Source: Pseudovibrio zosterae (GTDB taxonomy: Bacteria > Pseudomonadota > Alphaproteobacteria > Rhizobiales > Stappiaceae). From it: a DNA stretch of 64,000 nucleotides. The stretch spans positions 310,001 through 374,000 of the forward strand of contig NZ_JAWXVZ010000003.1 in the NCBI RefSeq assembly GCF_033843645.1, read 5' to 3'. The position numbers were made by a program, and so were the translations under genes. The notes under the pieces were generated by a model. It was given only the letters and a program-made list of their open reading frames with translations. It ran no database searches and was not told the DNA's origin. Below are positions 8,195-17,510 of this stretch, in pieces (positions within the stretch are counted from its first letter, which is position 1; each line of letters begins with the position of its first letter).

Positions 8195-9376
8195 ATGTCG
8201 ACTTCGTCGCTTTTTCAGACCTATGCACGCGCGGACATCGAGTTCGAGCGCGGTGAAGGCGTCTGGCTGATTGCGACCGATGGCCGACGATACATGGATT
8301 GCGCCTCTGGCATTGCGGTGAGCGGATTGGGGCACTCCCATCCCAAACTTGTTGAGGCGCTGCAGGAACAAGCCGGCAAGCTTTGGCACGTGTCAAACCT
8401 TTATCAGGTAAAGGGGCAGGAAGAGCTTGGCGCTCTGCTGGTCGAAAATACGTTCGCGGACCGGGTTTTCTTCTGTAACTCCGGCGCTGAAGCGATTGAA
8501 GGTGCGCTGAAGACCGCGCGCCGCTACCATTATGCGCAAGGGCATCCGGAAAAGTCTCGTGTCATCACTTTCGAAGGCGCGTTCCATGGCCGGACCATGA
8601 CCGCGCTGGCAGCAGGCGGACAGCAAAAGTACCTTGAAGGCTTTGGCCCGGCGCCGGAAGGCTTTGACCAGGTGCCTTTGGGGGATCTGGAGGCGGTGAA
8701 GGCAGCGATCACCCCTGAGACGGCGGCAATCTTGATCGAGCCTGTGCAGGGCGAGGGCGGCGTTCGCCCGGTGGAACTTTCATTCTTGCGTGCCCTGCGT
8801 GAACTGTGTGACGAGCACGGGCTGCTTTTGGTGTTGGACGAGATCCAATGCGGTGTGGGCCGAACTGGCAAGCTCTTCGCCCATGAGTGGGCAGGGATCA
8901 CGCCAGATATCATGGCCATTGCAAAAGGCATTGGCGGTGGCTTTCCGGTTGGAGCCTTCCTGGCAACGGATGAAGCTGCTTCTGCCATGGTGCCCGGTAC
9001 GCACGGCACCACCTATGGCGGCAACCTCTTGGCCATGTCCGTTGGCAAAGCGGTGATGGAGGTGGTGACAGAACCCGGCTTTCTGGAAGGTGTTCAGAAC
9101 AAGAGCCTGTTGCTGAAGCAAAGCCTGGCGGAAGTGGTCGACCGTCATCCCGAGGTCTTTGAGGAGCTGCGCGGCTCTGGCCTGATGCTGGGCCTGAAGT
9201 GCAAACCGCAGGTGGCTGAAGTGCTCGGGGCCATGCGCTCGGTGGGACTGCTGCCAGTGCCCGCCGGAGACAACGTGCTGCGCATCATGCCGCCGATGAC
9301 AATCACGGCAGAGGAGATCAGGCTGCTCACTGAAATGATTTCCGAGGCGGCCTCGAAAGTTGAGGCCAAAGACTGA
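8195..9376 (+). CDS. argD: Acetylornithine/succinyldiaminopimelate aminotransferase (ArgD)
   Basis: A 393-residue class III aminotransferase dependent on pyridoxal phosphate. It has the phosphate-binding CNSGAEAIEGALKTAR, the LDEIQCGVGRTGK segment and the Schiff-base lysine K244 in AIAKGIGGGFPVGA. It converts N-acetylglutamate semialdehyde to N-acetylornithine in arginine synthesis and can also act in the lysine pathway. AAAGGGAG precedes the ATG. In many relatives argF follows directly; here a terminator and then hslO follow. A gamma-aminobutyrate-type specificity is less likely given the length and motif set. Confidence 0.92.
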   Translation: MSTSSLFQTYARADIEFERGEGVWLIATDGRRYMDCASGIAVSGLGHSHPKLVEALQEQAGKLWHVSNLYQVKGQEELGALLVENTFADRVFFCNSGAEAIEGALKTARRYHYAQGHPEKSRVITFEGAFHGRTMTALAAGGQQKYLEGFGPAPEGFDQVPLGDLEAVKAAITPETAAILIEPVQGEGGVRPVELSFLRALRELCDEHGLLLVLDEIQCGVGRTGKLFAHEWAGITPDIMAIAKGIGGGFPVGAFLATDEAASAMVPGTHGTTYGGNLLAMSVGKAVMEVVTEPGFLEGVQNKSLLLKQSLAEVVDRHPEVFEELRGSGLMLGLKCKPQVAEVLGAMRSVGLLPVPAGDNVLRIMPPMTITAEEIRLLTEMISEAASKVEAKD

Positions 9377-9383
9377 GTTGAGG

Positions 9384-9415
9384 GGGCCGGGCTGGAAATG
9401 AGCACCGGCCCTTTT
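9384..9415 (+). terminator. Intrinsic terminator after argD
   Basis: GGGCCGG (9384-9390) pairs with CCGGCCC (9405-9411), extended by GCT/AGC, then TTTT. The following stretch to 9698 (about 280 bases) has no gene. Its open frame continues into hslO, but I place that start later. Confidence 0.75.
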
Positions 9416-9698
9416 CACATCTCGGTGCCAAACAGCAAGTTGGTGCGGGTCAGAAGGTGACAAACGACCTTTGATCCGGCATAACCGCGCGTGAGCGCTG
9501 GCGTGCGTAACACCCGCCACCCTAGTAATTTGGAGGGCAGTGCCTATTTTACTGCCTTCTGGCTCATCGCAAACGCGACACGACCCTTTGGTTGTGAACG
9601 AGCCCAATTTTGATAGAACGAGAGGCAGACAACCGACCTCGCGCATCGGCTTGATTGAGGTGTGTGGGGGAGCGGACTTGCTGCCGGAGGCATATACT

Positions 9699-10688
9699 GT
9701 GGATCAGAACTCAACTGCCAATCAACCGCTGGCCGGAGATGACGCCGTCGTTCCGTTCGCCGTTGAAACCTTGGATGTTCGTGGCCGGGCAGTGACCCTT
9801 GGCCCGGTGCTGGACAGCATTCTGGGCCGTCACAACTATCCAGAGGCGGTGAACAAGCTGCTGGCACAGGCGGTAACGCTGACTGCGATGCTGGGCAGCA
9901 CCTTGAAATTTGACGGGCGTTTGACGCTGCAAACCCAGACGGACGGGGCGGTCTCCATGATGGTGGTGGACTTCAACGCGCCTGATGGCCTGCGCGCAAC
10001 CGCAACCTTCGACGCCAACCAAGTGGCAGAAGTCGCCGCCAAGGAGGACTTCCGTCCGGAATTCCTGCTGGGCCGCGGCCATCTGGCTTTCACCATCGAT
10101 CAAGGCCAATACCCAAGCCGCTATCAGGGCATTGTGGTGCTGGACGGCATTTCTCTGGAAGAGGCAGCGCACGATTACTTCTTGCGCTCCGAACAGATTC
10201 CGACCCGTGTGCGCTTGGCCGTGGGCGAAGTGTTGACCCGTCAGGACGAAGGCCCGAACACGCACCAGTGGCGTGCAGGGGGCATCATGGTGCAGTTCCT
10301 GCCCCATTCACCCGAGCGGATGCGACAGGCCGACATTCATCCGGGCGACGCCCCGCATGGCACCGAGATGCACGAGATCGACGAGGATGATGCGTGGTTG
10401 GAAGCGCGCTCGCTGGTGGATACGGTACGGGATGTGGAGCTGACCGATCCGGCCCTGCCCGTTGAACAGCTGCTGTTCAGGCTGTTCCACGAGCGCGGTG
10501 TGAAGGCGTTCGAACCGCACGTGATGAGTGATCGCTGCACTTGTTCGGAAGACAAGATTGTCTCCATGCTGCAGGGGCTGGGCGAGCAGGATCGTTCCGA
10601 AATGACTGAGGAAGGTGCCATCGCGGTGAAGTGCGATTTCTGCGGTACGGATTACAATCTGGACCCGGAAGTGGTCTTCAAGGCCTAA
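9699..10688 (+). CDS. hslO: Redox-regulated chaperone Hsp33
   Basis: The 329-residue product is Hsp33, a cytoplasmic holdase activated by oxidation. The core domain starts at VVPFAVETLDVRGR. The C-terminal zinc centre is complete: C280-x-C282 (RCTCSED) and C312-x2-C315 (CDFCGTDY). I chose the GTG at 9699 because GGAGG lies 8 bases upstream and the length then fits the family. The frame stays open to a GTG at 9540, but the additional 53 residues resemble nothing and would overlap the leader. It stands next to argD, as in many Rhizobiales, but without argF between them. Confidence 0.93.
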   Translation: MDQNSTANQPLAGDDAVVPFAVETLDVRGRAVTLGPVLDSILGRHNYPEAVNKLLAQAVTLTAMLGSTLKFDGRLTLQTQTDGAVSMMVVDFNAPDGLRATATFDANQVAEVAAKEDFRPEFLLGRGHLAFTIDQGQYPSRYQGIVVLDGISLEEAAHDYFLRSEQIPTRVRLAVGEVLTRQDEGPNTHQWRAGGIMVQFLPHSPERMRQADIHPGDAPHGTEMHEIDEDDAWLEARSLVDTVRDVELTDPALPVEQLLFRLFHERGVKAFEPHVMSDRCTCSEDKIVSMLQGLGEQDRSEMTEEGAIAVKCDFCGTDYNLDPEVVFKA

Positions 10689-10715
10689 TCGATTGGCGCA
10701 GCTCAAGAAGATGTG

Positions 10716-10746
10716 AAGGGCGGATCCTCGGATCTGCCCTTTTTTA
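10716..10746 (+). terminator. Intrinsic terminator after hslO
   Basis: GGGCGGATCC pairs with GGATCTGCCC (one G-U) over a short loop, and six Ts follow. Confidence 0.85.
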
Positions 10747-10774
10747 CATCAAACTTCCTAGGTGCATTTACACT

Positions 10775-10879
10775 TTGTCACACTTTAAAGCTTGCTGGAT
10801 AATCCAAGCTGCGGCAACTAATGTAGAAACCTAGTGAAACACTTGAGCTGTTGCTCGCCGTGGTGACGGTCGTCATCAC
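10775..10879 (+). promoter_or_regulatory. Promoter and operator-like repeat ahead of the RND efflux operon
   Basis: TTGTCA (10775-10780) and GATAAT (10798-10803) are separated by exactly 17 bases, a strong sigma70 match. Downstream at 10860-10879 lies a 9-2-9 inverted repeat, GTGGTGACG-GT-CGTCATCAC, with one mismatch. This is typical of a TetR/MarR-type operator; no such regulator gene is adjacent. The adaptor gene starts 38 bases after the repeat. Confidence 0.6.
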
Positions 10880-10917
10880 AAGGACAGGCGAAGCTATTTG
10901 ATCGGTAGGCCCGTGGT

Positions 10918-12297
10918 ATGCTGAATTCGTTGGAAGATGAGGCCAAACAAAACAGAGGTGCAGATGCTCTTCAGCCACGCACTGCAAACACGCCCACTCA
11001 TCACCGCCGGTCACCTCTTGTCAAAACGGGAAAGGCCTTCCTTCAAGGGCTGATTGCGCTGGTTATTCTGATGATCGCCGTAATGGGGATGCGCTATCTG
11101 ATCGCGACCAAGCCGGAAGTGGCAACGCGCCCTGCCGCCGAACGGGAGTTTGCCGTTAGGGCCATGGCGGTCGAGATCGGAGACTACGCCCCCTTGCTCA
11201 CCGTCTATGGAGAGGTGGTCGCGGGGCGCGAAGTGGATCTGCGGGCGCTTGTGGGCGGCGAAGTGGACATGGTGAGCCCAAATCTTCGCTCTGGCGGAGT
11301 GGTTGGCGCTGGCGAAGCGCTGCTCCAGATCGACCCATTCTCTTACGAAGGGGCGCGGACGGAAGCGATGGCCACACTGGCGGAAGCACGAGCCCGCCTC
11401 GTTCAGCTGGAAAGCCAGCTTCGCATCGAGAAGAACAACATTGTGCGTATTGAAGAACAGGTTGCGTTCGCAGATCGCGATCTGGTGCGTGTAGAGGAGC
11501 TGTTTCAGCGCGGCGCTGCAACAGAGCGGTCCGTGGATGAACGCAAGCTGATCCTTTCGCAAAGACAGCAGAACCTGGAACAGACGCTTAACACCTTGGC
11601 AGTGGAAGAAGCCAAGATCGAGCAGCAGAAAGCGGCGATCGAACGGGCGCAATGGCAGCTTGAACAGGCAGAACGCAACGTTGAGGACACCACCCTGTTG
11701 GCACCGTTTGAAGGCGTGGTGCGCACAGAGGCCGTGGAAATGGGCCGCATGATCAACCAGAATGACGTGGTAGCCGTGCTCTATGACCGCAATTTCCTGG
11801 AGGTGCGCTTCACCCTGTCCGATGCCCAGTACGGTCGCTTGTTGGCCGACAGGGAACCGTTGGCGGGCCGTCCGGTGAAAGTGATCTGGAACATTGGAGA
11901 CACGCCGCTGGAGTATGACGCCGTGATTGAACGCGCGGGGGCGGACATTGCCCGTTCGCGCGGCGGCGTCGACGTTTTTGCGCGCTTGTCACTTGAGGAC
12001 AAGGACCTTCTGATCCGACCCGGTGCGTTCGTGCAGGTAGAGCTGCCGGATCGCACCTACACCGGCGTGGCCCGTATTCCCGAAGAAGCCCTTTATGACG
12101 GCAACAAGGTCTATGTGATCGATGCGGACAGCCGCATGGAACGGCGTGATGTCCAGCCGCTCGCCTTTGACGACAATGCCATTTTGGTGCGCGGAGACCT
12201 GCAAAGCGGTGAGCGGTTGGTATCCTCTCGCATTCCCGAAGCTGGGCCGGGCCTAAAACTGCGCGTAGTCAGTGAACAGGCCGCGGGCACTAATTGA
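10918..12297 (+). CDS. RND efflux periplasmic adaptor (membrane fusion protein)
   Basis: This 459-residue HlyD/AcrA-type adaptor bridges the RND pump and an outer-membrane channel. One membrane anchor (about 38-62, GLIALVILMIAVMGMRYL) follows a polar start. Then come a lipoyl half-motif, a long alpha-helical hairpin (about 145-255), the second lipoyl half (TTLLAPFEGVVRTEAVEMG) and a beta-barrel. The pump gene follows after 43 bases. No outer-membrane factor is encoded nearby, so a TolC encoded elsewhere is presumably used. Substrates cannot be inferred. Confidence 0.9.
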   Translation: MLNSLEDEAKQNRGADALQPRTANTPTHHRRSPLVKTGKAFLQGLIALVILMIAVMGMRYLIATKPEVATRPAAEREFAVRAMAVEIGDYAPLLTVYGEVVAGREVDLRALVGGEVDMVSPNLRSGGVVGAGEALLQIDPFSYEGARTEAMATLAEARARLVQLESQLRIEKNNIVRIEEQVAFADRDLVRVEELFQRGAATERSVDERKLILSQRQQNLEQTLNTLAVEEAKIEQQKAAIERAQWQLEQAERNVEDTTLLAPFEGVVRTEAVEMGRMINQNDVVAVLYDRNFLEVRFTLSDAQYGRLLADREPLAGRPVKVIWNIGDTPLEYDAVIERAGADIARSRGGVDVFARLSLEDKDLLIRPGAFVQVELPDRTYTGVARIPEEALYDGNKVYVIDADSRMERRDVQPLAFDDNAILVRGDLQSGERLVSSRIPEAGPGLKLRVVSEQAAGTN

Positions 12298-12340
12298 TCT
12301 GTTTGAGTGATTGACGAAGAGATGAGGGAGACCCTGAACC

Positions 12341-15300
12341 ATGCTTCAGGCCAGAGAGTCTACGGTCAGCCTGATTGGCGCGTTTGTGCGCCATCGCAAT
12401 GCTGCCAATCTGCTCATGACCGTGCTGGTGCTCTTCGGGGTGTTTGCTCTCGTCAAGTTGAACACGCAGTTCTTTCCAACCATCACCACAAGCTCCATCA
12501 CGGTTAGCATTTCATGGCCCGGCTCCAGCGCCGAAGATGTGGAAGCCAACATTCTGGCTGCTGTCGAACCGGAGCTGCGCTTTCTTGACAGTCTGGATGA
12601 GGTGACCTCATACGCTCGGGAAGGTGGCGGCACCATTTCTCTCGATTTTATCGAGGGGACCGACATGCAAAAGGCGCTGTCCGATGTGGAGCAGGCCGTC
12701 AGCTCCATCACAACGCTGCCGGACGACGCGGACACGCCAGAAGTCTCCTTCGCAGCTTATTATGATAACGTTGCCCGCATTGCGCTTAGAGGGCCGTTCA
12801 CCGAACAGGCACTGAAGATCTTTGCCAAAGACATCCGCGATGATCTCATCGCGCGGGGTATCGACAAGGTGACAATTACCGGGATGCGCGATGAGGAGTA
12901 TCTGGTTGAGGTGCCGGAAGAAAACCTGCGCCGCCTCAACCTGACCGTGGCGGATATCGCCAGCCGCATTGAGGAGAACTCCGAGGACATTCCTGCTGGC
13001 AACCTGACAGGTGCGGTGGAACGGCAGGTGCGCGCGGTCGCGGATACTTCCGATCCGATGGACATTGCCAAGATCGCGGTCAAGACTTTTCCGAGCGGCG
13101 AAAAGGTGCGGCTTGCGGACATTGGCAGCGTGGAACGCAACCTTGACGATGATGACGTGCTTGGTCTTTCACGAAAGGACCCGGCCATTGAGCTGCGTAT
13201 TCAACGCGCTGAAAACTCGGACACGCTGGAAGCCTCCGCCATTGTGAAGGGGTATCTGGAAGAAATCCGGCCGCAGCTACCGCAGAGCCTTGAACTGGTC
13301 ATGTACAACGTTTCCGCCGACCGGGTGGAAGGGCGCATCATGCTACTGGTCAAAAACGGCCTTGGCGGTCTCCTGATCGTGATTGCGGTCCTGTTCCTTT
13401 TCCTCAATGCGCGAGTGGCGTTCTGGGTTGCCGCCGGTATTCCGGTGGCCATCATGGCGACCCTCGGCATCATGTGGGGGCTGGGACAGAGTATCAACAT
13501 GATCTCCTGTTTCGCATTGATCATGATGCTTGGGGTGATCGTGGATGACGCCATTGTGGTGGGGGAACACACGGCGACCTTGTCGAGCAGGGGCGAGCCG
13601 CCCATCACAGCCGCCATCCTGGGAGCCAACACCATGTTCTGGCCCATCATTGCGGCTGGAACCACCACAATCGCTGCCTTTGGCCCCATTCTCATGCTGG
13701 GCGACACCATGGGTCAGATCATGGGTGTGCTTCCCGTGGTGGTGATTGCCGTGGTAATCGCCAGTCTGCTGGAGTGCTTCTTTGTTTTGCCCGGCCATTT
13801 GGCGCACTCGCTGAACTCCAAGCCAGGTTGGAGCTGGTGGCGCGTGATCTTTGTTGGAGCCGTACCTGCCGTGTTCCTGCTGACCATTGCTGCAGCAGAT
13901 CCAGCCTCCATCGCGCCCTGGCTGAAACCGCTGGCCGCAAGCATCGGTGGACTGAAGCAGACCTTTGGTTTCACCTTCGAACTTGCCCTGATGGTGGCGC
14001 TCTTTGGTCTTGCACTGGCCCTTGAAACGCTCTTGATGATCATGCGCCAGCGCAAGGAACGCATGGGCCTTGACCACAATGACCGGGGCGGGTTCCGTGA
14101 AGCGTTTGATCGGGGCTTTGCATGGTTTCGTGACAAGCCGGTACAGTCGTTTTTGCGCGCAACCTTCAAGTACCGCTACATCACAGTTGCCGTGGCCATT
14201 TCCACGCTGATCCTGTCAGTAGGCATGATGCAGGGGGGGCGTGTGGGCTTCACCTTCTTCCCCTCTCCGGAGTCCGAGAATATTCGGGCAAGCATCACCT
14301 TCCACTCCGGCATTTCGGAGCAGAAAGCCCGTGAGAACATCGGACTTATTGAAGACGCGCTTTACGAAGTGGCGTCAGACCTGTCTGGGGGCGACCCGAA
14401 CTCACTGATCGAAGCGACTTTCACGACCCTTGGCCAAAGCGGCAACAACCGCGGCGACAACGTGGCACGGCTGAACGTGCAGCTGACCTCCTCAGAGGTG
14501 CGGGACGTGCGCACACCGACGATCGTCACTGCATGGCGCAAGGCGATCCCACAGATGCCGGAGTTGTCCCGCATTGCCATTCAGCAAACACGTGGCGGGC
14601 CTCCCGGCAAAGATCTCGACATTCGGTTGACGGGTACCTCATTGGCAAACCTGAAAGAAGCAGCGGACATCTTGCAGGTCGCGCTCTCAGGATTCCCGGG
14701 CGTGACCGGGGTTGAGGACGATCTGCCCTATGGCAAGCCGGAGCTGGTGCTGGCGCTCACCGATCGGGGCAGGGCGCTGGGCTTCACGGTGGAAAGCGCT
14801 GCCCGTCAGGTGCGCTATGCAATTGAAGGCGCCATACCCCGTCGCTTTGCAGAGGGCGATGAAGAAATCACGGTCAAGGTGCGCCAGACCAACAACGGCG
14901 AGGGACTGGCCGGATTGCGGGATCTTTATCTGCGCTCTCCGGATGGCGAGTTCGTGCCCATGACAGAAGTCGTGTCTTTGCGGGACAAGCAGGGGTACTC
15001 CCTGATCTTGCGCCGCGACGGCAAAATCACCGTGAGTGTGGTGGCGGATGTGGACCCGGATGTGACCAGTCGCGCCGAGATTTCCAGCAAACTGGAAGAA
15101 AGCACTCTGCCGAACCTGCAAGACCTCTACAACATCGACTACACGTTTGATGGCAGGGCGAAAGAGCAAAGTGCCGCATTCTCCGACCTGATGCTGGGAG
15201 CCGTTCTGGCCGTCGCCATCATCTATCTCATTCTGGCAGCGGTCTTTGCCAGCTACACGAGGCCGCTTGCGGTCATGTCCATCATCCCCTTCGGCATCGT

Positions 15301-15727
15301 GGGAGCCATCGTTGGTCACTATCTCCTCGGCTTCAAACTGACGATCCTGTCGATCATCGGGCTTCTCGGGATGGCCGGGATCCTCGTGAACAACTCGATC
15401 ATTCTCGTTGCCCGATATGAAGACCGACTTTCCCTCGGTAACTCGCTGGAGGATGCGGCAGTAGGCGCGTCCATGGACCGCCTGCGTGCCATTATCCTAA
15501 CCTCCTGCACCACCATCGGCGGATTGTCACCGCTGCTGTTCGAAACCAGCGTTCAGGCGCAGTTCCTCATGCCCATGGCAATTACGGTGGTGTTTGGCCT
15601 TGCCGCCTCCACATTGCTGGTGTTGGTGATCGTACCGGCGCTGATCGGTATCGGGAACGATGTTTCCAGCTTCCTGTCGCTGCGGGGTGGGCAGGGCTCT
15701 GATGGTCATGTGGAACCGGCAGAGTAG
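12341..15727 (+). CDS. RND family efflux pump, inner-membrane subunit
   Basis: An 1128-residue AcrB/HAE1-like proton-driven pump. The first helix (about 20-38) is followed by the porter domain starting FFPTITTSSITVSISWPGSS. The central membrane bundle has the proton-relay aspartates in MMLGVIVDDAIVVGEH. The second half repeats the architecture, ending with a helix-rich region including GLLGMAGILVNNSIILVAR. A polar insertion between the two membrane bundles (about 500-590) makes it longer than AcrB (1049). It forms an operon with the adaptor and is followed by a shared terminator. Confidence 0.92.
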   Translation: MLQARESTVSLIGAFVRHRNAANLLMTVLVLFGVFALVKLNTQFFPTITTSSITVSISWPGSSAEDVEANILAAVEPELRFLDSLDEVTSYAREGGGTISLDFIEGTDMQKALSDVEQAVSSITTLPDDADTPEVSFAAYYDNVARIALRGPFTEQALKIFAKDIRDDLIARGIDKVTITGMRDEEYLVEVPEENLRRLNLTVADIASRIEENSEDIPAGNLTGAVERQVRAVADTSDPMDIAKIAVKTFPSGEKVRLADIGSVERNLDDDDVLGLSRKDPAIELRIQRAENSDTLEASAIVKGYLEEIRPQLPQSLELVMYNVSADRVEGRIMLLVKNGLGGLLIVIAVLFLFLNARVAFWVAAGIPVAIMATLGIMWGLGQSINMISCFALIMMLGVIVDDAIVVGEHTATLSSRGEPPITAAILGANTMFWPIIAAGTTTIAAFGPILMLGDTMGQIMGVLPVVVIAVVIASLLECFFVLPGHLAHSLNSKPGWSWWRVIFVGAVPAVFLLTIAAADPASIAPWLKPLAASIGGLKQTFGFTFELALMVALFGLALALETLLMIMRQRKERMGLDHNDRGGFREAFDRGFAWFRDKPVQSFLRATFKYRYITVAVAISTLILSVGMMQGGRVGFTFFPSPESENIRASITFHSGISEQKARENIGLIEDALYEVASDLSGGDPNSLIEATFTTLGQSGNNRGDNVARLNVQLTSSEVRDVRTPTIVTAWRKAIPQMPELSRIAIQQTRGGPPGKDLDIRLTGTSLANLKEAADILQVALSGFPGVTGVEDDLPYGKPELVLALTDRGRALGFTVESAARQVRYAIEGAIPRRFAEGDEEITVKVRQTNNGEGLAGLRDLYLRSPDGEFVPMTEVVSLRDKQGYSLILRRDGKITVSVVADVDPDVTSRAEISSKLEESTLPNLQDLYNIDYTFDGRAKEQSAAFSDLMLGAVLAVAIIYLILAAVFASYTRPLAVMSIIPFGIVGAIVGHYLLGFKLTILSIIGLLGMAGILVNNSIILVARYEDRLSLGNSLEDAAVGASMDRLRAIILTSCTTIGGLSPLLFETSVQAQFLMPMAITVVFGLAASTLLVLVIVPALIGIGNDVSSFLSLRGGQGSDGHVEPAE

Positions 15728-15841
15728 GTTGGCTGCGCTGCTGTGCTATTGCGTGGCTTGAAATCCGGCGCCTGCACAACGCCGTGCCCCGGCTTCGGCT
15801 GCACCCGGTAGATGCGGACAGCCTTGTGAGTACAAAAGCAA

Positions 15842-15864
15842 AAAGCCCGGATCATTCCGGGCTT
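15842..15864. terminator. Terminator between the RND operon and the convergent hydrolase gene
   Basis: AAAGCCCGGA and TCCGGGCTTT form a near-perfect stem. An A-run on the left and CTTTG on the right allow use from both sides, chiefly for the minus-strand hydrolase gene. Confidence 0.7.
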
Positions 15865-15890
15865 TGTCACATGATAAAACAGGCGGAGCC

Positions 15891-16544
15891 TCAAGCTGGT
15901 GTCAGGCTCTGGGCAAAGGTTGCCGCAGCCTCGGCGGCCTGCTTGATGTTGCCGTCCCATGTGGCAGGAGACGCACCGCGCGGAGCAAGGTCGTGGTTGC
16001 CGTCTTCAAGGTAGGTCAGGCTCACGTGCTCTGGCAGGGTGACTTCTGCAAGCTCGCTCTGTGAGCCAAACTGGTCACGATCGCCTTGAAGCACAAGGAC
16101 CGGGCGCTTGGCCTCCTGAAGAGGCTGAAGACGCCAGTTTTCCGGTTCAGGCTTTCCGCTCGGGTGGAACGGGTAACCCAGACAGACGATGCCTGTAACA
16201 CGCTTTGGCACCGAGCCACTGCCCGCCAACATGGCCGCAACGCGGCAGCCCATGGACTTGCCGCCGATCAGAATGGCGCCTTCGCTCTGCTCGGCCACCA
16301 TTTGCACCGCGCGTTGGTACTCACCAACCAGCTTGTCCGCACGAGGAGGCGGAGCCTTCTTGCCAGTGACCCGGCGCTTGGCCATGTAGTCAAATTCAAA
16401 CCGCGCAACACTCAGGCCATTGGCGGCAGCAGCTGTCGCAAAGCGCTCCATGAAGTTGGAGTCCATGCCAGCGCCCGCACCGTGGGCAAACACGAAGGTT
16501 GCATGAGAAGGGCCTTCAGGCCGTGTCCAGAGAATTTCAGTCAT
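15891..16544 (-). CDS. Alpha/beta-hydrolase family protein (KANL3/Tex30-like)
   Basis: The 217-residue protein has the order FVFAHGAGAGMDSNFM (oxyanion loop), nucleophile elbow GGKSMG with Ser97, acid loop VLQGDRDQFG and a catalytic histidine in DGNHDL. These match a small dienelactone-hydrolase-like family. The ester or thioester substrate is unknown. The start MTEILWTRPEG fits the family; the open frame continues far upstream but overlaps the divergent sterol-desaturase gene and is not coding there. Confidence 0.85.
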   Translation of the reverse strand: MTEILWTRPEGPSHATFVFAHGAGAGMDSNFMERFATAAAANGLSVARFEFDYMAKRRVTGKKAPPPRADKLVGEYQRAVQMVAEQSEGAILIGGKSMGCRVAAMLAGSGSVPKRVTGIVCLGYPFHPSGKPEPENWRLQPLQEAKRPVLVLQGDRDQFGSQSELAEVTLPEHVSLTYLEDGNHDLAPRGASPATWDGNIKQAAEAAATFAQSLTPA

Positions 16545-16661
16545 GTTCGCGTTGTAGCCGAAAAATTTAAATTGACCATATGTGAATTGTAAAACCCGGC
16601 ACCAATTTCTATGGAATTGAGAGATGACAGGGTACGGCAGACAAATCGGGAGCAGCAGACA

Positions 16662-17510
16662 ATGATCAATGAGGGCGCAATTCGGCTCGGCATCTTTCTG
16701 GGGGTGTTTGCACTTCTGGTGCTCATTGAACTCGCCATCCCGCGCCGGGAAGAACCTCAGGACCGCAAACGCCGCTGGGTTACTAACCTGGGCATGTCCG
16801 TGGTGAACTCCGCGATGCTCCGCTTCGTCATGCCAGTGGCGGCGGTTGGCAGTGCGCTTTGGGCAGAAGAAATGGGCTGGGGCCTGTTTAACGTGGTGCC
16901 GGTAGATCCGGTGATCGCGGGGATCATCTGCTTTGTCGCCCTGGACTTCTTTATCTGGCTCGAACACTGGGCGAGCCACAAGATTCCGTTTCTGTGGCAC
17001 ATGCACAAGGTTCACCATGCGGACCCGCATTTCGATGTAACCACGGCGCTGCGTTTCCACCCGCTGGAAATCGCTGTTTCCATGGTGTGGAAGGCGCTTT
17101 TGGTTGTACTGCTCGGTGCGCCTGTGGTTGCTGTGGTGGTGTTTGAGGTGGTGCTGAATGCGGCGGCCATGTTCAACCACGCCAACATTAAGCTGCCCCT
17201 TCGGGCAGACCGTATCCTGCGCAAGATCATTGTGACACCGGACATGCACCGGATCCACCACTCCAAGATCCGAGGCGAAACCGACAGCAATTACGGCTTC
17301 AACTTTCCGTTCTGGGACTACCTGTTTGGCACATACACCCACGAACCAAAGAAGGGGCAGTTAGGCCTTGAAATTGGTTTGACGCAATATGGCGGGCCAG
17401 AGCCACGCCGCCTTGGCTGGTCTTTGTGGCTGCCATTTGCCGCTTACTTGCGCCGGGAAAAGCCGGAGGCAGATCCAGACAAGGAAGCTCCGGCGTCCGG
17501 CAACACCTAG
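16662..17510 (+). CDS. Sterol desaturase / fatty acid hydroxylase family protein
   Basis: A 282-residue membrane di-iron protein. The histidine clusters are present: HWASH, HMHKVHH, HANI and HRIHHS. Hydrophobic segments lie near 8-25, 50-70, 85-105 and 135-160. The family hydroxylates or desaturates lipids or sterol-like compounds, and the substrate is unclear. I chose the ATG at 16662 (GGGAG 9 bases upstream) over one 51 bases earlier. Its stop overlaps that of the convergent solute-binding-protein gene by 4 bases. Confidence 0.85.
   Translation: MINEGAIRLGIFLGVFALLVLIELAIPRREEPQDRKRRWVTNLGMSVVNSAMLRFVMPVAAVGSALWAEEMGWGLFNVVPVDPVIAGIICFVALDFFIWLEHWASHKIPFLWHMHKVHHADPHFDVTTALRFHPLEIAVSMVWKALLVVLLGAPVVAVVVFEVVLNAAAMFNHANIKLPLRADRILRKIIVTPDMHRIHHSKIRGETDSNYGFNFPFWDYLFGTYTHEPKKGQLGLEIGLTQYGGPEPRRLGWSLWLPFAAYLRREKPEADPDKEAPASGNT

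Noticed and set aside
9540..9698. An N-terminal extension of Hsp33 from a GTG at 9540
   Set aside because: GGAGG is too close to that GTG, the 53 residues match nothing, and the GTG at 9699 has a well-spaced GGAGG and gives the normal family length.
15891..17342. A 483-codon minus-strand frame including the hydrolase
   Set aside because: The part beyond 16544 runs antisense through the sterol-desaturase-family gene and resembles nothing. Only the C-terminal 217 residues are the hydrolase.
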